A stretch of 64,000 nt of DNA from CANJDH01 sp964443245 (GCA_964443245.1 CAYUEG010000001.1:67149-131148); one strand, 5' to 3'; shown: positions 17,701-26,498, numbered from the stretch's first letter. The notes: generated from the letters alone by a model not told the origin. Translations and numbers: made by a program.

Positions 17701-20700
17701 CAACTCAAAGCTTGCCAATAGCGGCTCGGGAGCCTCTTCGGCCACACTCGACAACTCGGCACGACGCAGTTCAAGCAGCTTCTGCAGCTCGGGATGCGTC
17801 GGCGGCTCGCGCAACTCGCGCACTGCCTGCACCATGCTCTCAAGCGCATCAACGCTACGCCCTGCAAGCACGGAATCCGCCTCGGACAGCGCAAGCCTTG
17901 CGCCCTTGGCAGCCACCAGCATCAATTCGAATGCACGTCCAAGCTCGTTGAGTTTGGCGAAATTGACCGTGCCGGCAATGCCGGCCAGCGTATGGGCAGC
18001 ACGTACGAATTCATCACGTGGCGGCTGCGGCTCCTCTGCCAGTGAAGCCAGTTCCCGGCGCATGGTGGCGAGATGAGAGGCTGCCTCATCCACAAAGATG
18101 TTGTACAGCGCGGGACTGACACGAATGTCGCCGATCACGATGCTCTTGTCGAACGGCACCGCCGGCGCCGATGCCGGTTCTTCTGCAGCGCTCGTGCCCA
18201 ATGTCAGCGCAGGCGCAGCGTCCTCAATCAGCAGGGTCATCGGTTGTGGCGCTTCCTCGATGACCGGGATTGCCACGTTCAGTGCAAGTTCTGGCTCCAC
18301 CGGCGTTACCGGTTCCACCGGAAGCGCAGGCGCAACCGCTGGCGGGGCAGCGGGAGCTGCCGCGGCCGTCGGGGCCGCTCCCGACTGTACCTGCTGCGCA
18401 GCCGCGATCAGCTGGCGCCCGTCGATGCTGGAGGCACCCTTTGCCACCAGGTCACCCACCCAGCGAACGAACAGCGCATGGGCCGATTCGATCAGATCAA
18501 GAAGCGTGGAGTTGACCGGCTTGGACTCCTGCAACCATTGATTCATGGTTTGCTCGATGCTCCAGGCCGCTTCGCCAAAACGCATCAGGCCGACCATGCG
18601 ACCGCTTCCCTTGAGGGTATGGAAGCCACGCCGAACGGTGGTCAGATTTTCCTTGTGCCCCGGATCAGCCTTGACCTTGGCAACGTGGTCCGCGATGGTC
18701 TGCAGCACCTCCTCTGCTTCCTCGAGGAAAATGGCCAGCAACTCGGCGTCCACTGCCTCTTCGGGAAGCGGCGGTGGCTCTTCCGCTACGACAACGGGTG
18801 CGGCAACAGGCTCGACAGCCGGGGCGGCGGGAGCTGGCGCAAGTCGGGCGCCGGCCGGCGCGATCTTCGCCATCACCTGTTCCAGATCGGCCATCGCAGC
18901 TGCGTCCGCGCCTTGGCCCAAACTGCCAAGAGCCTGCGCAGCCAGTTTGCGCAGGGCAGGATCATCGACCAGATCGGCGTCGCTCTTTACCGCCTCGAGG
19001 CTCGCCTTCAGTTCGGCAGACAGCACCGCATCCTGAGGTTGCAGCCGCCAGGCATCAAAAATGGCGCGCGCGTCACGCTTTTCCTGCTCCAGCTCTGCTT
19101 CTACCGTCTGCGTTGGAGCTTCGCGCGGTTCAGCCGACTTTTTTTCCGGAGCGTCCGCCCCCTCCTCCAAACCTGCGACAGAACCGGGTTCATGACCATC
19201 CTTGGCGTCACCATCTGAGCCGCTCCGCGACCCGGGCGCAGCAGGATGCATGATCTGATCGAAGTCCGGCGCACCGTGCTGCAAGGCTTCGACATAAAAG
19301 CCCAGTGCGCTCATGACCTGGGCAACTTTCTCGAAATCCTCTGCCGCCGGCGCGTAGTCGGCCTGAGCGAAGCGGGCTATGTCCGCCTGGCAGCCAGCCA
19401 GTGCAGCCACCGCCTTGTCCGACCCGAGGATTGTCAGCGCACCCAGTACCTGACGAATCTGGGTATCCAGCGCGGGAAGTTCGGTACGCTTGCCGGCGTC
19501 ACGGAAAAATCCGTCGAGCGTCGTTTCGATGCTGCCCAGGTTGCTCTTGATCTCACTGACGACCTGCGCCATCAACAGGCGCTCCTGCGCCTTGCGCGTC
19601 ATCTCGTCGAGCAGTGGAACAGCGGCGGCTTCGGACACCTGGCCCGCCAGGCTCGCCTTGAGCCGAGCCCCCATCGCCGCCACCTGGGCGGTGAATTCCT
19701 CATTGAGCCGCGAAAAGTTGTCGGCGGCATTCTCGGCCAGCAACAGTGCGGTAGCCGTTTCGAGCGCAATCGATTCGGTCACGCTGCCGGGATTTTCCGA
19801 AATCCAGACCGTGACAGTCGAAATGGCATTTGCCAGGCGGGCAAACTCGGGATGCCCCAGCGCAGCTGTCTTTTCCTTGAGCAAAGTGGCCTGATCGCGA
19901 AAGCCGGACAGCTCGTGCGTCTGGCCGGCAGAGAACTTGTTCCATTTGTCCTTCGCACCGGCGAGAATCTCGCGGATGGTGCGCAAATGGATCTCCTTCG
20001 GATCTGACTGCGTTCTGTCCTGAATCTTTTCGGGTACGGCCCCTTCCAGGTGATAGAACTTGCGCAACTCCTTGACGGAGCCGGTGTCAGCCCTGCTCTT
20101 GGCGACAAAATACAGCGCATCGCGCATCAGTCGCTCGGCAACGTTCTGCGAGCCTTCCATCAGCCGCTTCATCTGCAGGTCGATCCGCGCGCAAAGACGC
20201 TTGGCCTCCAGCGGCGCCGCATCGCCGGCGTCCTGCAGTGTCTCGGTAAAACCGATGGTGATCCACCAGAAAGCGCGATGCTGCGGCAGCGCCTGGGTGC
20301 GTTCGATCGCTCGCACCGACTCAAGCATGTCTTTCAGGGCTGCCGAATCGCCATGATTGCGCAGCCACCGCAACAACCCGCCCTGGAAGCGACGGCGCTG
20401 CGACAGCACATGCTCCTTCATGTCCGCCGGCAGATCCGTGACCTCGCGTTTCGGTGGGCGCGCTGAAAGATCGGGGAAAAACAAATCCGACTCGGCGATC
20501 CGCTCGGCACCACTCACCTGCATGACACGACGGTAGGCCGGGAACAGGCGCACCGGCTGGTGCGGCGCACCCTCCACCAGCTCGTTCAGATACTCGGTCA
20601 GCGCAACGAAAGCTTCCTTGAGGGCTCCTGCAGCGGCCTGGTCAAACACCACCTCACCTGATTCAAGCCGCAACAGCAACGCTTCGCTGTTCTCGGTAAG

Positions 20701-20901
20701 GCGCGTCAAGCCATCCAGGCCGACGATCTCCAGCGCGCCATGAGCCTGGTGCAAATGCGTGCGGCAAATCTTCAGGTGCGTCGATCCACCCGCCTCGGCC
20801 AGCTGGGCGTCAAGCGCCTCCGCGGCCTTCGCAAGCGCCTGCTCGATCTCACTCTTGACCCAGGTCAGCGGCCCTATGTCGAATTCTGCGGCAGCACCCA
20901 T
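14746..20901 (-). CDS. chpA: Type IV pilus chemosensory hybrid histidine kinase ChpA/PilL
   Basis: This is the giant CheA-like kinase of the Pil-Chp system that controls twitching motility and surface sensing, 2051 aa. The ATG at 20901 follows AGGGA; a TTG 15 bases upstream is less likely. Domains: a degenerate N-terminal Hpt-like region (HQAHGAL near residue 54); three canonical or near-canonical phosphotransfer domains at about 760 (FHTLKGSGRMVG), 967 (AHTLAGIAGTV) and 1307 (LHTLKGSARMAG); a dimerisation helix pair from about 1430; a HATPase with HLLRNAIAHGLE near 1610 and VAGRGVGMDVV; a CheW-like domain at about 1740-1880; and a C-terminal receiver from about 1920 (VMVVDDSLTVRK, phospho-Asp in MLVDVEMPRMDG). 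It is the last gene of pilG-pilH-pilI-pilJ-chpA. Long Ala/Pro/Glu linkers separate the Hpt units. Confidence 0.95.
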   Translation of the reverse strand: MGAAAEFDIGPLTWVKSEIEQALAKAAEALDAQLAEAGGSTHLKICRTHLHQAHGALEIVGLDGLTRLTENSEALLLRLESGEVVFDQAAAGALKEAFVALTEYLNELVEGAPHQPVRLFPAYRRVMQVSGAERIAESDLFFPDLSARPPKREVTDLPADMKEHVLSQRRRFQGGLLRWLRNHGDSAALKDMLESVRAIERTQALPQHRAFWWITIGFTETLQDAGDAAPLEAKRLCARIDLQMKRLMEGSQNVAERLMRDALYFVAKSRADTGSVKELRKFYHLEGAVPEKIQDRTQSDPKEIHLRTIREILAGAKDKWNKFSAGQTHELSGFRDQATLLKEKTAALGHPEFARLANAISTVTVWISENPGSVTESIALETATALLLAENAADNFSRLNEEFTAQVAAMGARLKASLAGQVSEAAAVPLLDEMTRKAQERLLMAQVVSEIKSNLGSIETTLDGFFRDAGKRTELPALDTQIRQVLGALTILGSDKAVAALAGCQADIARFAQADYAPAAEDFEKVAQVMSALGFYVEALQHGAPDFDQIMHPAAPGSRSGSDGDAKDGHEPGSVAGLEEGADAPEKKSAEPREAPTQTVEAELEQEKRDARAIFDAWRLQPQDAVLSAELKASLEAVKSDADLVDDPALRKLAAQALGSLGQGADAAAMADLEQVMAKIAPAGARLAPAPAAPAVEPVAAPVVVAEEPPPLPEEAVDAELLAIFLEEAEEVLQTIADHVAKVKADPGHKENLTTVRRGFHTLKGSGRMVGLMRFGEAAWSIEQTMNQWLQESKPVNSTLLDLIESAHALFVRWVGDLVAKGASSIDGRQLIAAAQQVQSGAAPTAAAAPAAPPAVAPALPVEPVTPVEPELALNVAIPVIEEAPQPMTLLIEDAAPALTLGTSAAEEPASAPAVPFDKSIVIGDIRVSPALYNIFVDEAASHLATMRRELASLAEEPQPPRDEFVRAAHTLAGIAGTVNFAKLNELGRAFELMLVAAKGARLALSEADSVLAGRSVDALESMVQAVRELREPPTHPELQKLLELRRAELSSVAEEAPEPLLASFELPMATAPGAPIEPPLPEASVAPSSGAEGLQIDFGALAETVQQQAEPTVLPSPSNDFTLDMGALAAAPSALPSEPVADQPVETDASFHIESLSLPLAEAAPIPDATPDDTPPPLAFIDAVAPAAPVAAVPVAAEPGLGDRTILAAATGALATAAFEQLARRDTPPQGEPAAAEQPANQPLSDEELQARGFDTSERRQERLDDDIDEQLLPIFMEEANELMPRIGEELRAWAEGGDAKALQRSLHTLKGSARMAGAMALGQLTHSMETRVENALGLPQIPPAIFEGLFSSYDRTTMLMERLRNYDPADKATMAQASREAISEDDASKLVRAFDAAAPIVEAAAAAAAAPVHAATASAKAAEDAKAMLRVRADVIDRLVNEAGEVAIARSRIEGEMRAVKTSLKDLTDNLIKLRAQLREVEIAAETQMQSRKREVEEKHGAFDPLEFDRFSRLQEITRSMAESVNDVATVQQNLLRNLDEADAALLSQSRLSRDLQNDLMRVRMVPFNNVAERLYRVVRQTAKELGKRANLDIKGTQTEIDRSVLERMTGPFEHLLRNAIAHGLETPQARTAAGKEEIGQIGLSARQEGNEFVLVFEDDGQGLNVARIRAKAIANGLMQEGDALTDQQIAEFIFAAGFSTAAEVSEVAGRGVGMDVVRAEVTALGGRVEVDFTPGKGSRFTIYLPLTLAVTQVVLIRAGSRTFAVPAAMVEQVRQIKADELERSYAAGNVEWLGRSYPLNYLPRLLGDPAQAAELQRFTPILLLRSGTQRAAIHVDEMLGNQEAVVKNIGPQLARVSGVAGATVLGSGQIILILNPVALSLMSAASAATSQDAANAGGAEVAPASVAPTIAAPMPVSTRPTVMVVDDSLTVRKITSRLLAREDYQVLTAKDGIDALEQLEELRPDVMLVDVEMPRMDGFDLTRNVRGNDKLKRIPVIMITSRTADKHRNYAMEIGVNVFLGKPYQEEELLEHIAYLVKNRADDTVVVA

Positions 20902-20947
20902 GCGACTTTCCCTCAATCGTTCCCGTGCGGTTTCCAGGCCCGGAGAA

Positions 20948-23113
20948 TCAGGCGACCTTGAAGCCGGCCACTGATTGCTTCAGTTCCTGGGCCAGTGCCG
21001 CCAGTTGTCGCACCGACTCTGCGGTCTGCTTGGTACCTGCCGCCGTCTGTTCGTTGATCTTCAGGATGCCTTCAATGTTCTTTGCCACCGTACCAGCCGA
21101 TTGTGCCTGGGTGGAGGTGGTGGTCGAAATATTGTCAATCAGGCCGGAAAGCTGCCGCGACACATCACCGATCTCTGACAGTGCCTGCCCGGCAGCATCA
21201 GAAAGCTTGGCTCCTTCGACCACACCCTGAGTCGACTTTTCCATCGCTGATACGGCATCCTGGGTATCCGTTTGAATCGTCTTGACGATGGCGCCGATCT
21301 GTTTGGTCGCTTCCGCCGAGCGTTCTGCCAGCCGCTGCACCTCCTCGGCCACCACCGTGAAGCCCCGTCCCGCTTCACCTGCGGACGCCGCCTGGATCGC
21401 CGCATTGAGCGCCAGCACGTTGGTTTGTTCCGTGATGTCCGAGATCAGTTCGACGATCTCGCCAATTTCCTGGGAGGACTCGCCCAGGCGCTTGATGCGT
21501 TTGGAAGTTTCCTGGATCTGCTCGCGAATCTCGTTCATGCCGGAGATCGAGTTCTGCACCGCGGCCATGCCCTTCTCGGCGGCCATCAGCGATTGCCGCG
21601 CCACGTCGGCGGACTGCTTGGCGCCCAGGGAAACCTGGCCAATGTCGCCTGCCATCTTGAGGACCGATTCTCCCGTCTGGCGAATCTCGGTGGACTGCTG
21701 CTCCTGCGCTGCAAGCAGTTGTGCCGAGGTTTGCTGGGCGCTCTCCGATGCCGACGATACCTGCGCCGTCGCCTGGTTGATGCGCAACACCACGTTGCGC
21801 AACTCTTCAATCGTGAAGTTCACCGAGTCCGCAATGGCGCCGGTGATGTCTTCAGTCACCGTCGCCTGCACAGTGAGGTCGCCGTCGGCCACCTCGGCAA
21901 GTTCGTTCATCAGCCGCAAAATGGCGGCCTGGTTGGCGTTGTTCAGTTCCTTCGCCGCCTCTTCCTGGCGTTGCGCCGCCTCCCGCCGGCGCTCGGCCTC
22001 CTGCTCGCGTGAACGCTGGTCGGCCCGATACACCAGCAGCAGGAGATAAATCACCCCTGCAGCCAGCAAACCGAGTACGATCATCGCGCCGAAGTTGAAA
22101 CTGCGCCCGTCCAGCTGCGCCTGATAGGCAGCGCCCAGATCGGCCAGCGCATCCTTGAGCTTCTCGTTGTCATTGAACACCGCCTGTGCCGACTGCTTGG
22201 CACTCACCAGACGCTGCATGTTGCCCAGGATGCCTGCCACCGCCGCCTGATAGCCGGCGAATGCCTTTTCCGCTTCGGCCAGACGCTCCTTGATTTCGCC
22301 GTCCGACGCTGCAGACAGGCGCATGGTCTCGCTGCCTTTGGTCAGACCGTTGAGCAGATCCCGGAAGGTATTGGTGTCCTTGCCCAAAAGAAACGCAACT
22401 TCGGGGTCAATCGTGTCGCCAGCCACCAGCGCATTGGCGTTCTTGGCCATGCGCTGAGTCAGCATCACCAACTGGCCCGAGGCGGAAAGCTCACGCGCAC
22501 CCGCCCCTCCCTGCAACTTCAGCGCAGAGATCTGTTCGGCCAACTCCAGCAACTGGGGATTGTTCACATTGATCGCGCGGATCGATTGCGCCAGAAGCGT
22601 GACGTTGCGCTGTTGTTGCAACACGATCGAAGCGTTGGCTTCAGTGCGGGTCCATTCCGCCTTCACCTTGTCGAGTACAGGCAGCACTGGGCCCGGGGTA
22701 GAGATCTTGTTGTCCCCCTCGCCGGAAAGCGCCTGCAGGTTCAGGGCGATCTTGTCGCGGCTTTCCTGCAACTGCTTGAAGCCGACAGGATTGCCCTGCA
22801 AGGCATTGGGCACCGCCTTGGCAAGGCGCTGCGAGTGCATCAGCGTGTCACCCGTGACCGACACGCCTGCCGTCAGCTGATTGGCTTGATTGATGTCGAT
22901 CGCGATGATGGCACCGAGGATCAGAATCACCGCCATCAACAGCGTGACCAGCGCAGCATATTGCTGCGCCAGCGGAAGCTTTCCGATGACTGGCACGCCC
23001 GTGCCACCCCCAGCCGCGCCCGCAGAGGCGCCCATGGTTGTGGTGGCTGCAGCAGCCGACTCTTTCGATTGCGAAGCCTTTTTGCCGAACGGTAACTTGA
23101 GATTCAACGCCAT
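20948..23113 (-). CDS. pilJ: Type IV pilus methyl-accepting chemoreceptor PilJ
   Basis: PilJ is the transmembrane chemoreceptor feeding ChpA, 721 aa. A strong GGAGGAATC site precedes the ATG. Membrane helices are near residues 54-73 (LVTLLMAVILILGAIIAIDI) and about 345-368 (MIVLGLLAAGVIYLLLLVY). The periplasmic part has two PilJ-type helical repeats, with SQRLAKAVPNALQGN and TQRMAKNANALVAGD. The cytoplasmic half has a HAMP-like region and the conserved MCP hairpin tip (EQTNVLALNAAIQAASAGEAG). There is no C-terminal pentapeptide tether for CheR/CheB enzymes. Confidence 0.94.
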   Translation of the reverse strand: MALNLKLPFGKKASQSKESAAAATTTMGASAGAAGGGTGVPVIGKLPLAQQYAALVTLLMAVILILGAIIAIDINQANQLTAGVSVTGDTLMHSQRLAKAVPNALQGNPVGFKQLQESRDKIALNLQALSGEGDNKISTPGPVLPVLDKVKAEWTRTEANASIVLQQQRNVTLLAQSIRAINVNNPQLLELAEQISALKLQGGAGARELSASGQLVMLTQRMAKNANALVAGDTIDPEVAFLLGKDTNTFRDLLNGLTKGSETMRLSAASDGEIKERLAEAEKAFAGYQAAVAGILGNMQRLVSAKQSAQAVFNDNEKLKDALADLGAAYQAQLDGRSFNFGAMIVLGLLAAGVIYLLLLVYRADQRSREQEAERRREAAQRQEEAAKELNNANQAAILRLMNELAEVADGDLTVQATVTEDITGAIADSVNFTIEELRNVVLRINQATAQVSSASESAQQTSAQLLAAQEQQSTEIRQTGESVLKMAGDIGQVSLGAKQSADVARQSLMAAEKGMAAVQNSISGMNEIREQIQETSKRIKRLGESSQEIGEIVELISDITEQTNVLALNAAIQAASAGEAGRGFTVVAEEVQRLAERSAEATKQIGAIVKTIQTDTQDAVSAMEKSTQGVVEGAKLSDAAGQALSEIGDVSRQLSGLIDNISTTTSTQAQSAGTVAKNIEGILKINEQTAAGTKQTAESVRQLAALAQELKQSVAGFKVA

Positions 23114-23139
23114 GATTCCTCCAACGCACGCGCAGTGCG

Positions 23140-23667
23140 CTAATTCCCAACATTCAAAAACTGCGAATCTTCGACCAGCCGCTCAAAATGCAATTCCTGC
23201 CACAGGCGCTCTTCACCGCCGGATGCGCCGGCCGCCTCTTTCCAGCGTTTGCCCGCCCACGCAGGCGCGTCGGCTTCCACCGCCTCGCTTTGCCCGGATG
23301 GGTTGCGCAGACCATGCATGCGGCCCACCAACAGCGCCGCATTGATTCCCAAGCGACTACCCGCCAGAACCAGGCGATTGTCAGTACTGCGAGCGGTGGG
23401 TTCGCCGCCTGAAAATGCAGAAAAATCGACCACGCTGAACAAGCTGCCCCGAATATTGGCAACCCCAAGAAACCAGGGCTTTGTCAGCGGCACCGGCAAC
23501 ATTTCCGGTACAGGCAGGATCTCGCCCGCATCCTCCAGACCAATCAGCCAGAACCGCGACCCGCACTGCACCCCCAGCCGTGACGCACTTCCACCCTCGG
23601 TCCGCGCAGCAGAGATGCGCTGGGCGAGATCCTGCTGGAATTGCCTCAGGCTGAGCTTCGTTGCCAT
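23140..23667 (-). CDS. pilI: CheW-like adaptor protein PilI
   Basis: This CheW-domain scaffold couples PilJ to ChpA. It is 175 aa, in the order expected for the Pil-Chp cluster. It contains the CheW fold with EILPVPEMLPVPLTKPWFLG and VANIRGSLFSVVDFSAFSGG, which align with the conserved NLRG-type hinge. It starts MATKLSLRQFQQDL and ends 26 bases before pilJ. Confidence 0.9.
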   Translation of the reverse strand: MATKLSLRQFQQDLAQRISAARTEGGSASRLGVQCGSRFWLIGLEDAGEILPVPEMLPVPLTKPWFLGVANIRGSLFSVVDFSAFSGGEPTARSTDNRLVLAGSRLGINAALLVGRMHGLRNPSGQSEAVEADAPAWAGKRWKEAAGASGGEERLWQELHFERLVEDSQFLNVGN

Positions 23668-23696
23668 CGCGGACTGGGGTTCAGTATCTGCAGGAA

Positions 23697-24062
23697 TCAG
23701 CCAAGAGTCGCGATCTTGGCGAACAGCTCATCCGGATTGACGGGCTTGACCAGATAAGCCTTGGCGCCCTGGCGCTCACCCCAGACCTTGTCGGTTTCCT
23801 GGTCCTTGGTGGTGCACATGAAAATCGGGATATGTGCCGTCTCGGCTGCCTTCGTGATCTGGCGCGTCGCCTGAAAGCCATTCAGACCCGGCATCACGAC
23901 GTCCATCAGGATCAGATCCGGCAATTCCTTGGCAGCTTTGGCGACGCCTTCTTCACCATTCTCAGCCGTGATCACCGTGTAACCCTTCTTGGTCAGCACG
24001 TCTTGCAGAAAAAACCGTTCGGTGGGGGAGTCATCGACCACCATGACTTTCTTGATTGGCAT
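23697..24062 (-). CDS. pilH: Twitching motility response regulator PilH
   Basis: This is a single-domain receiver of 121 aa that in related systems opposes PilG and regulates pilus retraction. The acidic pair is in KVMVVDDSPTERFFL, the phospho-Asp in LILMDVVMPGLNG, and the Thr and Lys are in FMCTTKDQE and YLVKPVNPDEL. AGGAACGAATC precedes the ATG. There is no output domain. Confidence 0.93.
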   Translation of the reverse strand: MPIKKVMVVDDSPTERFFLQDVLTKKGYTVITAENGEEGVAKAAKELPDLILMDVVMPGLNGFQATRQITKAAETAHIPIFMCTTKDQETDKVWGERQGAKAYLVKPVNPDELFAKIATLG

Positions 24063-24119
24063 GATTCGTTCCTGTCTTATGGATCAAGTTGGTGAACTGT
24101 GTTGGAGAATCCGTGAAGG

Positions 24120-24512
24120 CTACTTCGCCGGCGCGTGCGCGCCCACTGTCTTGAGCAAGCTGTCTTTGGTGAACGGCTTGGTAAGGTATTCGTCGGAACC
24201 GACCATGCGGCCGCGGGCCCGGTCGAACAAACCATCCTTGGAGGAAAGCATGATCACCGGGGTGCCCGCGAAACGGGCGTTCTTCTTGATCAGTGCGCAA
24301 GTCTGGTAACCGTCCAGACGCGGCATCATGATGTCGCAGAAGACCACGTCAGGGGCGTGGTCCGCAATCTTGGAGAGGGCATCAAACCCGTCCTCGGCCA
24401 GAATGACCTGGCATCCGGCCTGCAGCAAGAATATCTCGGCGCTGCGCCGAATGGTGTTCGAATCATCGATCACCATGACCTTCACACCCGCCAGATTCGC
24501 CCCGTCCGCCAT
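24120..24512 (-). CDS. pilG: Twitching motility response regulator PilG
   Basis: This is a single-domain receiver, the proposed output for pilus extension and the first gene of the chemosensory operon. The receiver hallmarks are KVMVIDDSNTIRRSAE, VVFCDIMMPRLDG (phospho-Asp), MLSSKDG and YLTKPFTKDSLL. The ATG at 24512 gives 130 aa and has GGAG nine bases upstream. A GTG at 24545 or an ATG at 24518 would add only a poorly conserved tail. The family starts shortly before this point, as I recall it. Confidence 0.92.
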   Translation of the reverse strand: MADGANLAGVKVMVIDDSNTIRRSAEIFLLQAGCQVILAEDGFDALSKIADHAPDVVFCDIMMPRLDGYQTCALIKKNARFAGTPVIMLSSKDGLFDRARGRMVGSDEYLTKPFTKDSLLKTVGAHAPAK

Positions 24513-24598
24513 CCCCATCGTCTCCGAATCTTCCGGCCGGCTCACCCACCTGGTCCAGCTGGGCCAGCGTAGCCGCAGTCTTAGATTTCTTTCGCCAA

Positions 24599-24626
24599 AT
24601 TATACGCCGTGATATGAATATGTCAT
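24599..24626 (-). promoter_or_regulatory. Promoter of the pilG-chpA operon
   Basis: On the minus strand ATGACA (24626-24621), 16 bases and TATAAT (24604-24599) make a near-consensus sigma-70 promoter. The -35 overlaps the last codons and stop of the rubredoxin gene. The predicted leader before pilG is about 80 bases. Confidence 0.7.
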
Positions 24627-24799
24627 ATCTCGGTCATTTCAAAATCTTCCTTGCGCGCACCGCATTCCGGGCAGGTCCAGTTGATGGGCACATCCTGCCA
24701 CCGGGTACCGGGCGCCAAGCCCTCATCGGGCGCTCCCTGTTCCTCGTCGTAGACCCAGCCGCAAATCAGGCACATCCAGGTTTTATAGCCGTTATCCAT
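24623..24799 (-). CDS. Rubredoxin
   Basis: This is a small one-iron electron carrier of 58 aa. Two knuckles bind iron: MCLICGWVYDEEQG and WTCPECGARKEDFEM, four cysteines in the canonical CxxC-x(n)-CPxCG arrangement. The ATG at 24799 gives a standard-length protein; the frame continues upstream to 24853 with residues that do not fit the family. It is divergent from thiD. Rubredoxins of this type can feed alkane hydroxylases or act in oxidative stress; no partner enzyme is nearby. Confidence 0.93.
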   Translation of the reverse strand: MDNGYKTWMCLICGWVYDEEQGAPDEGLAPGTRWQDVPINWTCPECGARKEDFEMTEI

Positions 24800-24975
24800 A
24801 TTTTTTCGATTTTCGCTCTGAAAAACACTAATTTTCGATAGAATGTACATCATAGCATCGGTTTTGGTCTCCTGTTTTTGCCTCGCATGCGGCCCTTTTC
24901 AGCCAAACCGTTTCTGTTTTTCCTCTACCCGGCTGCTGCCATTCCGGCCATGCCGCAGACCCCTAGAATGCATTC

Positions 24976-25860
24976 ATGACCTCCGGCCCTCCCGGCGCCA
25001 TCGCGTCCCCTCCGATTGTGCTGGTGTTCGCCGGTTCCGACCCAACTGGCGGCGCCGGTTTGCAGGCGGATCTGCTGACGCTGGCCAGCCTGGGCTGCCA
25101 TGCGCTGACCGTGGTCACCACCATCACCGTGCAGGATTCCGAGCGCGTTGCAGCGGCGGACCCCGTCGACGCCGCGTGGGTCGAGGATCAGGCGCGGCAA
25201 GTGCTGGAAGACATGCGCGTCGACGCCTTCAAGATTGGCCTGATCGGCAGCCCCGAAAACGCTGCCACGATCGCCGAGATCGTCTCGGACTACCCAGATA
25301 TCCCACTGATCCTCGATCCGGTTCTGGCGGCCGGCAATGGCGACGAACTGGCTGGCCAGGAATTGATCACCGTGATGCGCGAACTGTTGCTGCCGCAAAC
25401 CACGATCCTGACCCCCAACAGCCTCGAAGCGCGGCGTCTGGTTGCGCCCGACACCGAGGATGAAGCCCCTGAGCTGGATGCCTGCGCTGAACGCCTCTTG
25501 CAGCTGGGCAGCGAGTTTGTGCTCATCACCGGCACCCACGAGAATACCTCGCAGGTGGTCAACAATCTGTATGGCCCCGTTCCGGGCGCGGACGGCGAAG
25601 ACGCCGAATCGGCTGGCACCGTCGGCCTCGTACGCAGCGATGCATGGACCCGCCTGCCCGGCAGCTACCATGGCTCCGGGTGCACCTTGGCCTCCGCCAT
25701 TGCCGCGCTCATCGCCAATGGGCAAGACGTGCCCGATGCCGTTCGCGAAGCACAGGAATACACCTGGAACGCGCTCAAGCATGGCTTTCGCCCTGGCATG
25801 GGCCAATACATTCCGGACCGCTTCTTCTGGGCCCGGCTCAAAGCCGGCGAGGAAGAATGA
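24976..25860 (+). CDS. thiD: Hydroxymethylpyrimidine/phosphomethylpyrimidine kinase ThiD
   Basis: ThiD phosphorylates HMP and HMP-phosphate for thiamine synthesis. The product is 294 aa, in the ribokinase fold. Motifs seen are FAGSDPTGGAGLQADL (substrate site), TVVTTITVQDS, FKIGLIGSPENA, ILDPVLAAGNGDEL and the anion-hole motif LPGSYHGSGCTLASAIAALI. It is slightly longer than typical ThiD (about 265 aa), with an acidic insert around residues 200-215 (GPVPGADGEDAESAG). Its stop overlaps thiE. No TPP riboswitch is evident upstream. Confidence 0.95.
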   Translation: MTSGPPGAIASPPIVLVFAGSDPTGGAGLQADLLTLASLGCHALTVVTTITVQDSERVAAADPVDAAWVEDQARQVLEDMRVDAFKIGLIGSPENAATIAEIVSDYPDIPLILDPVLAAGNGDELAGQELITVMRELLLPQTTILTPNSLEARRLVAPDTEDEAPELDACAERLLQLGSEFVLITGTHENTSQVVNNLYGPVPGADGEDAESAGTVGLVRSDAWTRLPGSYHGSGCTLASAIAALIANGQDVPDAVREAQEYTWNALKHGFRPGMGQYIPDRFFWARLKAGEEE

Positions 25861-26498
25861 TGTCATCCGCGCGCACGCGCATCGCCGGGCTATACGCGAT
25901 CACGCCGGAAATCGACGATACCGGTGCCCTGTTATCGCTGGTGCGCGCAGCGCTTGAGGGTGGCGCCCGCATCGTCCAGTATCGCAACAAGCAGTCGAAC
26001 GGCGCGCGCAGACTGGAGCATGCGCTCGGCCTTTCCGCGTTATGCGCGCACCTGGGTGCCACGTTCATCATCAATGACGACGTCGCACTGGCACGGGAAG
26101 TCGATGCCGACGGCGTGCACCTGGGCAAGACGGACGGTGACCTCAGGGCCGCACGCAAACAACTCGGCCCGCGCAAATTGCTGGGCGCCTCCTGCTACAA
26201 CCAGGTTGAGCTGGCCCGCGATGCCGTGGCGCAAGGCGCAGACCATATCGCCTTCGGCAGCGTATTCGTCTCCTCCACCAAACCAGGGGCCGTGCGCGCC
26301 GAACTGGCGCTCTTCGCACAAGCACGCGCATTGGGTGTGCCGATGGTGGCCATCGGCGGCATCACGCATGACAATGCGTCTGCCGTCGTGGCGGCGGGTG
26401 CCGATGCAGTTGCCGTCATTTCCGATTTGTTCAGCGCACCCGATGTCCGCGTGCGCGCCAAGCAATTTTCCTCCCTGTTTTTGCCCCGAACCCCATGA
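25857..26498 (+). CDS. thiE: Thiamine-phosphate synthase ThiE
   Basis: ThiE joins HMP-PP and thiazole phosphate to thiamine phosphate. The frame is open much further upstream inside thiD, but the ATG at 25857 has GAGGAAGA immediately before it and gives 213 aa, the family length. TIM-barrel motifs are IVQYRNK, FIINDDVALAREVDADGVHL, LLGASCYN, DHIAFGSVFVSSTKPGA and MVAIGGITHDNASAV. The gene overlaps thiD at its start and hemL at its end (ATGA). Confidence 0.95.
   Translation: MMSSARTRIAGLYAITPEIDDTGALLSLVRAALEGGARIVQYRNKQSNGARRLEHALGLSALCAHLGATFIINDDVALAREVDADGVHLGKTDGDLRAARKQLGPRKLLGASCYNQVELARDAVAQGADHIAFGSVFVSSTKPGAVRAELALFAQARALGVPMVAIGGITHDNASAVVAAGADAVAVISDLFSAPDVRVRAKQFSSLFLPRTP

Noticed and set aside
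15829..17721. A 630-codon open frame on the plus strand.
   Set aside because: It is antisense to chpA, which has clear Hpt, HATPase, CheW and receiver motifs.
24854..24975. A TPP riboswitch before thiD.
   Set aside because: No CUGAGA-type core or paired helices could be found in the short leader between the divergent rubredoxin and thiD genes.
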